The notes beneath the pieces were generated by a model. The model did not search any database, had not been told where the DNA came from, and saw only the letters and a program-made list of their open reading frames with translations. Shown one piece after another: positions 41,879-50,381 of a stretch of DNA of 64,000 bases. Positions within the stretch are counted from its first letter, which is position 1; every line of letters begins with the position of its first letter. The position numbers were made by a program, and so were the translations under genes. The DNA is taken from NCBI RefSeq assembly GCF_014655715.1, contig NZ_BNBM01000007.1:1-64000 (forward strand), in the 5' to 3' direction. This stretch comes from Streptomyces lanatus (GTDB taxonomy: Bacteria > Actinomycetota > Actinomycetes > Streptomycetales > Streptomycetaceae).

Positions 41879-42853
41879 TCAGCGCATCAGCAGATCCCGG
41901 ACGACCAGCCCGTGCCTGGTGCGCAGACGGCGCAGTTCCCACAGGCCCACCGCGGTCACGGAGGCCGGGGCGCCGAGCACGAGCAGGAGCCGGACCGGTA
42001 CCGGCACGCCCGCGTAGGCGTCCGTGAACAGGTCGACCAGGGCCATCTCCCACACCAGCGTCATGGCGAGCAGCGGCGGCATCGTCTCGTGGATGTCGGC
42101 GGTGCGGAAGACATGCGTGAGCGCCAGGCCGATGCCCCAGGCGATGAACGGCAGCAGCCATACGAAGATGATCACGAAGACGAGGGCCGTGACGACGGTC
42201 ATCGCCGGGTTGGTCGCGAAACGGCCCTCGGCGAAGCCGGTGAGCACGATCAGCGGGAACACGGCCACCGAGGCGATCAGCGCCACGATCGCGCCGAAAC
42301 ACTTGGCCGCCCGGCGCAGCAGCTCCCGCCGGGCCGTGTCCGGCACCAGGGCGAGCAGGACGCCCACGGCGACCGGGAACGTCACGGACAGCATCAGGAC
42401 ACTGATCCAGGACTGGTCGGCGCGTGCCTGGGCGGCGTCACCGATCGAGTTCGCGATCTTGTATGTGGTCGACATCCACACCGCCGCGGCCACACCCACC
42501 CAGGTGCGGATCTTCTGCGTGCGGGCCACCACGGGGTCCTCGACGATGCCCGGCCTCGACGGCTTGAACACCCTGCGCGCGACGTGGATGGGGCTGATGC
42601 GGCGCAACAGCCGCGCGAGGGGCCCGGGATCCGGCTGCGGCATCGGGTACGGCGGCTGGGGGTGGGGCGGATACGGCTGCGGCGGGTAGGGCTGCGGCGG
42701 GTACGGCTGGGGTGTGTATGGGTGCGGGACCTGGGGCGGGTGGCCAGCGCCCGGCGGTGCGGGCTGGGGCGGGTACGGTCCGGGCTGCGGCGGATACGGC
42801 TGCCGGGTGTTCGGGTCGTAAGGCGGTTGCCCGCCCGGGTTCCAGTTGCTCAT
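41879..42853 (-). CDS. Pro-rich membrane protein with PYPPQ repeats
   Basis: The 324-residue protein starts with about 75 residues of PYPPQP / PYPPHP repeats (Pro, Tyr, Gln, Gly only), then a basic linker (LARLLRRISPIHVARRVFKPSRPG) and about six membrane helices (residues 115-300), ending with a basic WELRRLRTRHGLVVRDLLMR tail. The N-terminal repeats are a flexible cytosolic tail of the kind seen in many actinobacterial membrane proteins and may bind a partner. The function is unknown. A CG/TG-rich microsatellite-like stretch (about 42884-42917) lies in its upstream region. Confidence 0.85.
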   Translation of the reverse strand: MSNWNPGGQPPYDPNTRQPYPPQPGPYPPQPAPPGAGHPPQVPHPYTPQPYPPQPYPPQPYPPHPQPPYPMPQPDPGPLARLLRRISPIHVARRVFKPSRPGIVEDPVVARTQKIRTWVGVAAAVWMSTTYKIANSIGDAAQARADQSWISVLMLSVTFPVAVGVLLALVPDTARRELLRRAAKCFGAIVALIASVAVFPLIVLTGFAEGRFATNPAMTVVTALVFVIIFVWLLPFIAWGIGLALTHVFRTADIHETMPPLLAMTLVWEMALVDLFTDAYAGVPVPVRLLLVLGAPASVTAVGLWELRRLRTRHGLVVRDLLMR

Positions 42854-43012
42854 CGTCCTGTGTCCCCCGATGTGTGAGCAGTGAGCGTGCGCGTGCGTGC
42901 GTGTGCGTATGCGTGTTGCCGATGCGGCAGGGCGCGACGGCTGAGTGTATTGATCGCACACCACTCCGGAACCCTTCCCCCGGCGCTCCTCGGTGAACAG
43001 TTCCCGATTAAT

Positions 43013-43026
43013 GCAAGCACGCTTGC
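43013..43026. promoter_or_regulatory. palindrome GCAAGC-AC-GCTTGC upstream of the catabolic operon
   Basis: A perfect 14-bp inverted repeat lies 89 bp before the first gene of the Atu/Liu-like operon, followed by TTGTTTTTT. It is a good candidate operator for the TetR regulator encoded at the operon's end. Confidence 0.6.
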
Positions 43027-43114
43027 TTGTTTTTTCCCGCGGTGCCATGCTCCTCCCCGAGCCGCACCACCCCGCACCAGCCCGCACACCGCCGTGCCCC
43101 GAGGGGAGCGCACC

Positions 43115-43909
43115 GTGTCCGATCCGACGCCCGTGTTCGACGATCTGCGCGAGGAGAGCGAGGAACTCGACCGGCTGGTGGCCGAGTTGAGCCCCGAGCA
43201 GTGGGCGCTCGCCACCCCGGCGCCCGGCTGGAGCGTCGCCCACCAGATCGCGCACCTCGCCTGGACGGACCACTCGGCGCTGCTGGCGGTGACCGACGTG
43301 GACGCCTTCCACACACTGGTGGAGAAGGCGCTGGTGACACCGGGGTCCTTCGTCGACGTGGGGGCCGAGGAGGGGGCCCGGCGGCCGCCCGCCGAATTGC
43401 TGGCGGATTGGCGGGCGGGCAGGGCCGCTCTCGACACCGCGTTGCGCGAGGCCCCGCCCGGAGCCAAGGTCCCCTGGTACGGCCCGCCCATGTCCACCGC
43501 CTCCATGGCCACGGCCCGACTTATGGAGACCTGGGCCCACGGTCTGGATGTCGCTGACGCACTCGGTGTGGTGCGCGCACCCACCGACCGGCTCAGACAT
43601 GTGGTGTGGATCGGTGTGCGGACACGGGACTTCGCATTCGGGGTACATGGGCTCCCGGCACCGCTCGACGACTTCCGTCTGGAACTCGTAGCGCCTTCCG
43701 GAGAGTTGTGGACCTACGGCCCCGAGGACGCGACGCAGCGGGTCACCGGCCCGGCGTTCGACTTCTGCCTCCTGGTCACCCAGCGCGCCCACCGCTCCGA
43801 CCTGGCGCTGCACGCCGAGGGCCCCGACGCCGACCGCTGGTTCGACATCGCCCAGGTCTTCGCGGGCCCACCCGGCGAGGGCCGCGCGCCGAAGGCAGCG
43901 GCGCGGTGA
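43115..43909 (+). CDS. TIGR03084-family DinB-like protein
   Basis: The 264-residue protein matches the actinobacterial TIGR03084 family of the DinB/maleylpyruvate-isomerase-like four-helix-bundle fold: an acidic N-terminal helix pair, TPAPGWSVAHQIAHLAWTDH with a metal-ligand His, MATARLMETWAHGLDVADAL with the second His, and a C-terminal domain ending FDIAQVFAGPPGEGR. Proteins of this fold often act with mycothiol and a divalent metal. GTG 43115 has GAGGGGAG 6 nt upstream. It is the first gene of the carboxylase operon and overlaps the next gene by 4 bp. The chemical step is unknown. Confidence 0.85.
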   Translation: MSDPTPVFDDLREESEELDRLVAELSPEQWALATPAPGWSVAHQIAHLAWTDHSALLAVTDVDAFHTLVEKALVTPGSFVDVGAEEGARRPPAELLADWRAGRAALDTALREAPPGAKVPWYGPPMSTASMATARLMETWAHGLDVADALGVVRAPTDRLRHVVWIGVRTRDFAFGVHGLPAPLDDFRLELVAPSGELWTYGPEDATQRVTGPAFDFCLLVTQRAHRSDLALHAEGPDADRWFDIAQVFAGPPGEGRAPKAAAR

Positions 43910-45723
43910 CGCCCACACCCCGGCCGTCACCGGAACCCGCGCCCCGCACGCTGCGGATCGGCAACGCCTCCGGCTTCTACGGCGACCGCTTCGACGCGAT
44001 GCGCGAGATGCTCACCGGCGGTGAACTGGACGTCCTCACCGGCGACTACCTCGCCGAGCTCACCATGCTGATCCTCGGCCGCGACCGCCTGAAGGACCCC
44101 GGCGCCGGATACGCCCGCACCTTCCTGCGCCAGCTGGAGGAATGCCTCGGGCTCGCCCAGGAGCGGGGCGTGCGGATCGTCAGCAACGCGGGCGGCCTCA
44201 ACCCGGCCGGACTGGCCGACGCCGTGCGGGCGTTGGCCGACCGGCTCGGCATCCCCGTCCGGGTCGCCCATGTCGAGGGCGACGACCTCACGGCCGCCCA
44301 CCCGGGCAGCCTCGCCGCCCACGCCTACCTCGGCGGGTTCGGCATCGCGGCCTGTCTGCGCGAGGGCGCCGATGTCGTCGTCACCGGGCGGGTGACGGAC
44401 GCTGCCCTGGTCACCGGGCCCGCCGCCGCCCACTTCGGATGGGGGCCCGGCGACCATGACCGGCTCGCGGGTGCTGTGGTCGCCGGACATGTGCTGGAGT
44501 GCGGGGCACAGGCGACCGGCGGCAACTACGCCTTCTTCCACGAGGAGGGCCGCTCCCTCGACGTACTCCGCCGCCCCGGCTTCCCGCTCGCCGAGCTCCA
44601 CGAGGACGGCACCTGCGTCATCACCAAACACCCCGGCACCGGCGGCTTTGTCGACGTCGGCACGGTCACGGCCCAGCTGCTGTACGAGACGGCGGGCGCC
44701 CGGTACGCGGGACCCGACGTCACCGCCCGCCTGGACACCGTACGGCTCACCCAGGACGGCCCCGACCGCGTCCGGATCGAGGGCGTACGGGGAGAGGCCC
44801 CGCCCCCGACCCTCAAGGTCGGCGTCAACCGCCTCGGCGGCTTCCGGGGCGAGGTCGCCTTCGTGCTCACCGGCCTCGACATCGAGGCCAAGGCCGGCCT
44901 CGTACGGGAGCAGATGACGGACGCGCTCGCCAAGTCACCGCCCGCCGAGGTGCGTTGGGACCTGGTGCGCACCGACCGGCCCGACGCGCCGAGCGAGGAG
45001 ACGGCGAGCGCGCTGCTGCGGCTGGTCGTGCGCGACAAGGACCAGGAGACCGTCGGGCGGGCCCTGGGCGGGGCCGCGGTGGAGCTGGCGCTCGCCAGTT
45101 ACCCCGGCTTCCATGTGCTGGCGCCACCCGGAAAGGGCTCGCCCTATGGGGTCTTCGAGGATGTGTACGTCCCCCATGGCGCCGTCGACCATATGGCCGT
45201 CCTCCATGACGGACGCCGGATCCCCGTGCCTCCGGCCCATGTGTCCTCGGGCCATGTGGCGCCGGCCCATGTGCCCACAGCCCATATGGCTCCGACCCCT
45301 GCGTCCCCGGCCCACGTGTCCCCGGCCCACATCACCGCCGTACTCGACGAGGTCCCCGAGCCGCCGCTGCCGGAGCCGTTGCCCGCAGGCCCCGCCCGGC
45401 GTGCCCCCCTCGGTCGTGTCGCCGGTGCCCGTAGTGGGGACAAGGGCGGGAACGCCAATGTCGGTGTCTGGGTGCGTACGGACGACGCCTGGCGGTGGCT
45501 CGCGCATGAGCTGACCGCCGAGCGGTTCCGGCAGCTGATCCCCGAGAGCCGTGAACTGAAGGTCACCCGGCACCTCCTGCCCCGCCTCCGTGCCCTCAAC
45601 TTCGTCGTCGAGGGCATCCTCGGCGAGGGCGTCGCCGCTCAGCACCGCTTCGACCCGCAGGCCAAGGCCCTCGGCGAATGGCTGCGCAGCCGCCACCTCG
45701 ACATCCCGGAGATCCTCCTGTGA
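43906..45723 (+). CDS. AtuA-like (DUF1446) protein with expanded linker repeats
   Basis: The 605-residue protein is DUF1446/AtuA-like in its first about 430 residues (LRIGNASGFYGDRFDAMREML, VSNAGGLNPAG, EGADVVVTGRVTDAALV, GGNYAFFHEEG). It ends in an AtuA C-terminal ferredoxin-fold domain (about 495-605, with RVAGARSGDKGGNANVGVWVRT). Between them is an unusual 35-residue linker built of PAHVS/SGHVA/TAHMA-like five-residue repeats. AtuA is needed for growth on acyclic terpenes in Pseudomonas but its reaction is unknown. The GTGA overlaps on both sides show tight translational coupling with TIGR03084 and carboxylase beta. Confidence 0.9.
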   Translation: MTPTPRPSPEPAPRTLRIGNASGFYGDRFDAMREMLTGGELDVLTGDYLAELTMLILGRDRLKDPGAGYARTFLRQLEECLGLAQERGVRIVSNAGGLNPAGLADAVRALADRLGIPVRVAHVEGDDLTAAHPGSLAAHAYLGGFGIAACLREGADVVVTGRVTDAALVTGPAAAHFGWGPGDHDRLAGAVVAGHVLECGAQATGGNYAFFHEEGRSLDVLRRPGFPLAELHEDGTCVITKHPGTGGFVDVGTVTAQLLYETAGARYAGPDVTARLDTVRLTQDGPDRVRIEGVRGEAPPPTLKVGVNRLGGFRGEVAFVLTGLDIEAKAGLVREQMTDALAKSPPAEVRWDLVRTDRPDAPSEETASALLRLVVRDKDQETVGRALGGAAVELALASYPGFHVLAPPGKGSPYGVFEDVYVPHGAVDHMAVLHDGRRIPVPPAHVSSGHVAPAHVPTAHMAPTPASPAHVSPAHITAVLDEVPEPPLPEPLPAGPARRAPLGRVAGARSGDKGGNANVGVWVRTDDAWRWLAHELTAERFRQLIPESRELKVTRHLLPRLRALNFVVEGILGEGVAAQHRFDPQAKALGEWLRSRHLDIPEILL

Positions 45724-47318
45724 CCGTCCTCGCCTCCGCCCTGGACCCGAAGAGCCCCGAATACGAGGTCAATCGCGAGGCCATGCTCGGCAAGCTCGCC
45801 GACCTCGACGCCGAGCACGCCAAGGCCCTCGCCGGGGGCGGCCCCAAGTACGTCGAGCGGCATCGGGGGCGCGGCAAGCTGCTCGCCCGGGAGCGCGTAG
45901 AGCTGCTCCTCGACCCGGACACGCCGTTCCTGGAGCTGTCCCCGCTGGCCGCCTGGGGCAGCGACTACGCGGTCGGCGCGTCCCTGGTCACCGGGATCGG
46001 GGTCGTGGAGGGCGTGGAGTGCCTGATCACGGCCAACGACCCGACCGTGCGCGGCGGGGCGAGCAATCCCTGGTCGCTGAAGAAGGCCCTGCGCGCCAAC
46101 GACATCGCGCTCGCCAACCGGCTGCCCTGTATCAACCTCGTCGAGTCCGGCGGCGCCGATCTCCCCTCCCAGAAGGAGATCTTCATCCCCGGGGGCGCCA
46201 TCTTCCGGGATCTGACACGGCTGTCCGCGGCTGGCATCCCGACCATCGCGGTCGTCTTCGGCAATTCGACGGCCGGTGGCGCGTACGTCCCGGGCATGTC
46301 CGACCACGTGATCATGGTCAAGGAGCGCGCCAAGGTGTTCCTCGGCGGCCCGCCCCTGGTGAAGATGGCCACCGGCGAGGAGAGCGACGACGAGTCGCTG
46401 GGCGGCGCCGGGATGCACGCGCGCGTGTCGGGTCTCGCCGACTACTTCGCCGTGGACGAACCGGACGCCCTGCGGCAGGCGCGGCGCGTGGTCGCCCGCC
46501 TCAACCACCGCAAGGCGTACGGCGACCCGGGCCCGGCCGAGCCGCCCAAGTACGACGCCGACGAGCTGCTCGGCATCGTGCCGGGCGATCTGCGCACCCC
46601 CTTCGACCCGCGCGAGGTCGTCGCCCGGATCGTCGACGGCTCCGACTTCGACGAGTTCAAGCCGATGTACGGGACCAGCCTGGTGACGGGCTGGGCGGCG
46701 CTGCACGGCTATCCGGTGGGCGTGCTGGCGAACGCCCAGGGGGTCCTGTTCAGCGAGGAGTCCCAGAAGGCGGCCCAGTTCATCCAGCTGGCCAACCAGC
46801 GCGACATCCCTCTGCTGTTCCTGCACAACACCACCGGCTACATGGTGGGCAGCCAGTACGAGCAGGGCGGCATCATCAAGCACGGCGCGATGATGATCAA
46901 CGCGGTCAGCAACAGCCGCGTGCCCCATCTCTCCGTCCTCATGGGCGCGTCCTACGGCGCGGGCCACTACGGCATGTGCGGCCGCGCCTACGACCCCCGC
47001 TTCCTGTTCGCCTGGCCCAGCGCCAAGTCGGCCGTCATGGGCCCCCAGCAGCTCGCCGGTGTCCTGTCGATCGTGGCCCGGCAGTCGGCGGCGGCGAAGG
47101 GACAGCCGTACGACGAGGAGGGGGACGCGGCGCTGCGCGCCATGGTGGAGCAGCAGATCGAGTCGGAGTCGCTGCCCATGTTCCTGTCCGGGCGGCTGTA
47201 CGACGACGGCGTCATAGATCCCCGCGACACCCGCACGGTCCTCGGTATGTGCCTGTCCGCCATCCACACGGCGCCCTATGAGGGTGCGCGCGGTGGCTTC
47301 GGCGTCTTCCGGATGTGA
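45720..47318 (+). CDS. acyl-CoA carboxylase beta (carboxyltransferase) subunit
   Basis: The 532-residue protein has the two crotonase-like halves of acyl-CoA carboxyltransferases: N-terminal GRGKLLARERVELLLDPDTPFLELSPLAA and VESGGADLP...FGNSTAGGAYVPGMSD, C-terminal HNTTGYMVGSQYEQGGIIKHGAMMINAV and GRAYDPRFLFAWPSAKSAVMGPQQLAGVL. It is of the 3-methylcrotonyl/geranyl-CoA carboxylase type rather than propionyl type, judging by the TTGYMVG and GRAYDPRFLF segments; exact substrate is inference. GTG 45720 overlaps the upstream stop by 4 bp. Confidence 0.92.
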   Translation: MTVLASALDPKSPEYEVNREAMLGKLADLDAEHAKALAGGGPKYVERHRGRGKLLARERVELLLDPDTPFLELSPLAAWGSDYAVGASLVTGIGVVEGVECLITANDPTVRGGASNPWSLKKALRANDIALANRLPCINLVESGGADLPSQKEIFIPGGAIFRDLTRLSAAGIPTIAVVFGNSTAGGAYVPGMSDHVIMVKERAKVFLGGPPLVKMATGEESDDESLGGAGMHARVSGLADYFAVDEPDALRQARRVVARLNHRKAYGDPGPAEPPKYDADELLGIVPGDLRTPFDPREVVARIVDGSDFDEFKPMYGTSLVTGWAALHGYPVGVLANAQGVLFSEESQKAAQFIQLANQRDIPLLFLHNTTGYMVGSQYEQGGIIKHGAMMINAVSNSRVPHLSVLMGASYGAGHYGMCGRAYDPRFLFAWPSAKSAVMGPQQLAGVLSIVARQSAAAKGQPYDEEGDAALRAMVEQQIESESLPMFLSGRLYDDGVIDPRDTRTVLGMCLSAIHTAPYEGARGGFGVFRM

Positions 47319-49168
47319 GGCTGATGATTTCGACTCTGCTGGTCGCCAACCGGGGCGAGATCGCCTGCCGGATCTTCCGCACCTGCGGTGAGTTGGGAAT
47401 CCGGACGGTCGCCGTGTACTCGGACGCCGACGCGAACGCCCTCCACACGCGTGTGGCCGACGCCGCCGTACGGCTGCCTGGAGCGGCGCCCGCCGACACC
47501 TACCTGGACGCCGGGCTGATCGTGAAGGCGGCGGTGGCGGCCGGCGCGGACGCCGTGCACCCCGGCTACGGCTTCCTCTCGGAGAACGCCGACTTCGCGC
47601 GCGCCGTCCTCGACGCCGGGCTCGTCTGGGTCGGGCCGCCCCCGGAGGCCATCGAGGCGATGGCGTCCAAGACCCGCGCGAAGGAGCTGATGGGTCTCGC
47701 CTCCCTGGGCGAGGTCACCGAGGCCGATCTCCCGGTGCTGGTCAAGGCGGCCGCGGGCGGCGGAGGGCGCGGGATGCGCATCGTGCGCCGGATGGACGAG
47801 CTGGACGCCGCCCTGGAGAGCGCGCGCGCCGAAGCCGCCAGTGCCTTCGGGGACGGCGAGGTGTTCGTCGAGCCGTACATCGAGAACGGCCGCCATGTCG
47901 AGGTGCAGATCCTCGCCGACACCCACGGCACGGTCCGGGCCCTCGGCACCCGCGACTGCTCCCTGCAACGCCGCCACCAGAAGGTCATCGAGGAGTCCCC
48001 GGCCCCCGGACTCTCCGAGCGGCTCACCGCCGAACTCCACACGCTGGCCGTACGCGCCGCCCGAGCCGTCGACTACGTGGGCGCAGGCACCGTCGAGTTC
48101 CTGGTCGCCGGCGACAAGGCGCACTTCCTGGAGATGAACACCCGCCTCCAGGTCGAACACCCCGTGACGGAAGCCGTGTTCGGCATCGACCTGGTCGCGG
48201 AACAACTCCGCGTCGCCGAAGGCCACGCCCTCGCCGACGAGGCGCCACACGCGCGTGGCCATGCCGTCGAGGCCCGCCTCTACGCCGAGGACCCGGCCCA
48301 CGACTGGGCCCCGCAGACCGGCACCCTGCACCGGTTCGCCGTACCCGAGGGCGTCCGGCTCGACACCGGCTTCACCGACGGCGACGAGATCGGCGTCCAC
48401 TACGACCCGATGCTCGCCAAGCTCGTCGCCCACGCACCCACCCGCGCGGCCGCCATCCGCAAGCTCGCCGGCGCCCTGGAACGGGCCACGCTCCACGGCC
48501 CGCCCACCAACCGGGACCTCCTCGTACGCTCCCTGCGCCACGAGGAGTTCGCCGCCGCCCGCATGGACACGGGCTTCTACGACCGCCACCTCACCGACCT
48601 GACCGAACCCGCACCGGACCCGTACGCCCCCCTGGCCGCGGCCCTCGCCGACGCCCACGGCCGCTCCCGCTTCGGCGGCTGGCGCAACGTGCCGTCACAG
48701 CCCCAGGTCAAGCGGTACGCGAGGGCGGGCGAGGAGACCGAGGTCCGCTATCGGTACACCCGCGCGGGAGGCCTGGAGGCCGACGGGGTGCGCGTCCTGC
48801 ACGCCGACGCGGGTCGTGTCGTACTCGAAGTGGACGGCGTACGAAGGAACTTCGAGGTCGCGAGGTACGGCGACGAGATCCACGTGAACACCACCCGCCT
48901 GACCGCACTGCCCCGCTTCCCGGACCCGACGACCCAGCACGCCCCGGGGTCCCTGCTCGCGCCGATGCCGGGGACGGTCGTACGGGTCGCCGAGGGACTG
49001 GCCGTAGGAGCGGCTGTGCGGGCCGGAGAGCCGCTGCTGTGGCTGGAGGCGATGAAGATGGAGCACAAGGTCACAGCGCCGGGCACAGGCACGCTGACGG
49101 CTCTGCACGCCGCCCCTGGCCAACAGGTGACGGTCGGCGCATTGCTGGCGGTAGTGCAAGAGGCCTAG
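47315..49168 (+). CDS. acyl-CoA carboxylase alpha subunit (biotin carboxylase + BCCP)
   Basis: The 617-residue protein has a biotin carboxylase ATP-grasp core (LLVANRGEIACRIFRTC, HPGYGFLSENADFARA, KAAAGGGGRGMRI, EMNTRLQVEHPVTE) and a C-terminal biotinyl domain with the biotin Lys581 in EAMKMEH. The segment after SKTRAKELM is a few residues shorter than I expect for the family. GTG 47315 overlaps the beta-subunit stop by 4 bp; ATG 47324 is an alternative. With the beta subunit it forms a biotin-dependent carboxylase acting on an alpha,beta-unsaturated acyl-CoA. Confidence 0.93.
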   Translation: MRLMISTLLVANRGEIACRIFRTCGELGIRTVAVYSDADANALHTRVADAAVRLPGAAPADTYLDAGLIVKAAVAAGADAVHPGYGFLSENADFARAVLDAGLVWVGPPPEAIEAMASKTRAKELMGLASLGEVTEADLPVLVKAAAGGGGRGMRIVRRMDELDAALESARAEAASAFGDGEVFVEPYIENGRHVEVQILADTHGTVRALGTRDCSLQRRHQKVIEESPAPGLSERLTAELHTLAVRAARAVDYVGAGTVEFLVAGDKAHFLEMNTRLQVEHPVTEAVFGIDLVAEQLRVAEGHALADEAPHARGHAVEARLYAEDPAHDWAPQTGTLHRFAVPEGVRLDTGFTDGDEIGVHYDPMLAKLVAHAPTRAAAIRKLAGALERATLHGPPTNRDLLVRSLRHEEFAAARMDTGFYDRHLTDLTEPAPDPYAPLAAALADAHGRSRFGGWRNVPSQPQVKRYARAGEETEVRYRYTRAGGLEADGVRVLHADAGRVVLEVDGVRRNFEVARYGDEIHVNTTRLTALPRFPDPTTQHAPGSLLAPMPGTVVRVAEGLAVGAAVRAGEPLLWLEAMKMEHKVTAPGTGTLTALHAAPGQQVTVGALLAVVQEA

Positions 49169-49224
49169 GTCCGCCGGGAACCGCGCGACCAGCCACAACG
49201 AACCCGCACCCGGAAGGGGTCCCC

Positions 49225-50364
49225 ATGCCACCCACTCTCGAATCCGAGGAACACAAGGCCCTCCGAGCAGCCGTATCCGCCCTCGGCACCCGCCACGGCC
49301 GAACCTACGACCGAGAAGCCCTCTGGTCTGAGGCGGCCAAGCTCGGCTACCTCGGCGTCAATCTCCCCGAGGAGTACGGAGGCGGAGGCGGCGGCATAGC
49401 CGAACTCTCCATCGTCCTCGAAGAACTCGGCGCCGCGGGCTGCCCGTTGCTGATGATGGTCGTGTCACCGGCGATCTGCGGCACGGTGATCGCCCGCTTC
49501 GGCACCGAGGAACAGAAACGCGAGTGGCTGCCCGGCCTCGCCGACGGCACCCGCACCATGGCCTTCGGCATCACCGAGCCCGACGCCGGCTCCAACAGCC
49601 ACCGCATCACCACCACGGCCCGCCGCGACCCGGACACCGGGGACTGGCTGCTCACCGGTCGCAAGGTCTTCATCTCCGGCGTCGACATAGCCGACGCCAC
49701 CCTCATCGTCGGCCGCACCGCGGACGCCCGCACCGGCAGCCTCAAGCCCTGCCTGTTCATCGTCCCGCGTGACGCGGAGGGCTTCCACCGCCGCCAGATC
49801 GACATGGAACTCGCCGCCGCCGAGAAGCAGTTCGAGCTGACCCTCGACGACGTACGGCTGCCCGCCGACGCGCTCGTCGGGGACGAGGACGCGGGGCTGC
49901 TCCAGCTCTTCGCCGGGCTCAACCCGGAGCGCGTCATGACGGCCGCCTTCGCGATCGGCATGGGACGGTACGCCCTCGCGCGTGCCGTCGAGTACGCGCG
50001 CGAGCGCACCGTCTGGAAGGCCCCCATCGGCGCCCACCAGGCCATCGCGCACCCCCTCGCCCAGGCGCACATCGACCTGGAGCTGGCCCGCCTGATGATG
50101 CAGAAGGCGGCCTACCTGTACGACGCGGGGGACGACGTCGGCGCAGGTGAGGCCGCCAACATGGCGAAGTACGCGGCCGGGGAGGCCTGCGTGAAGGCCG
50201 TCGACCAGGCCGTGCACACCCTCGGCGGCAATGGATTCACCCGTGAATTCGGGCTCGCCTCGTTGATAACCGCCGCGCGCGTGTCTCGTATTGCTCCGGT
50301 GAGCAGGGAGATGATTCTCAACTACGTCTCCCACCAGACCCTGGGCCTGCCCAAGTCGTACTAG
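49225..50364 (+). CDS. acyl-CoA dehydrogenase, isovaleryl/citronellyl-CoA type
   Basis: The 379-residue flavoenzyme has the FAD/acyl-CoA motifs MAFGITEPDAGSNSHRITTTA and FTREFGLASLITAARVSRIAPVSREMIL. The usual catalytic Glu of medium-chain enzymes (YEGT) is absent from the C-terminal part; instead Glu235 in GLNPERVMTAAFAIG aligns with the base of isovaleryl-CoA and long-chain dehydrogenases. ATG 49225 follows GGAAGGGG. Its place after a carboxylase pair suggests it oxidises a branched acyl-CoA to the 2-enoyl-CoA that is carboxylated. Confidence 0.92.
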   Translation: MPPTLESEEHKALRAAVSALGTRHGRTYDREALWSEAAKLGYLGVNLPEEYGGGGGGIAELSIVLEELGAAGCPLLMMVVSPAICGTVIARFGTEEQKREWLPGLADGTRTMAFGITEPDAGSNSHRITTTARRDPDTGDWLLTGRKVFISGVDIADATLIVGRTADARTGSLKPCLFIVPRDAEGFHRRQIDMELAAAEKQFELTLDDVRLPADALVGDEDAGLLQLFAGLNPERVMTAAFAIGMGRYALARAVEYARERTVWKAPIGAHQAIAHPLAQAHIDLELARLMMQKAAYLYDAGDDVGAGEAANMAKYAAGEACVKAVDQAVHTLGGNGFTREFGLASLITAARVSRIAPVSREMILNYVSHQTLGLPKSY

Positions 50365-50381
50365 GCCGTCTTGGAGGAACC

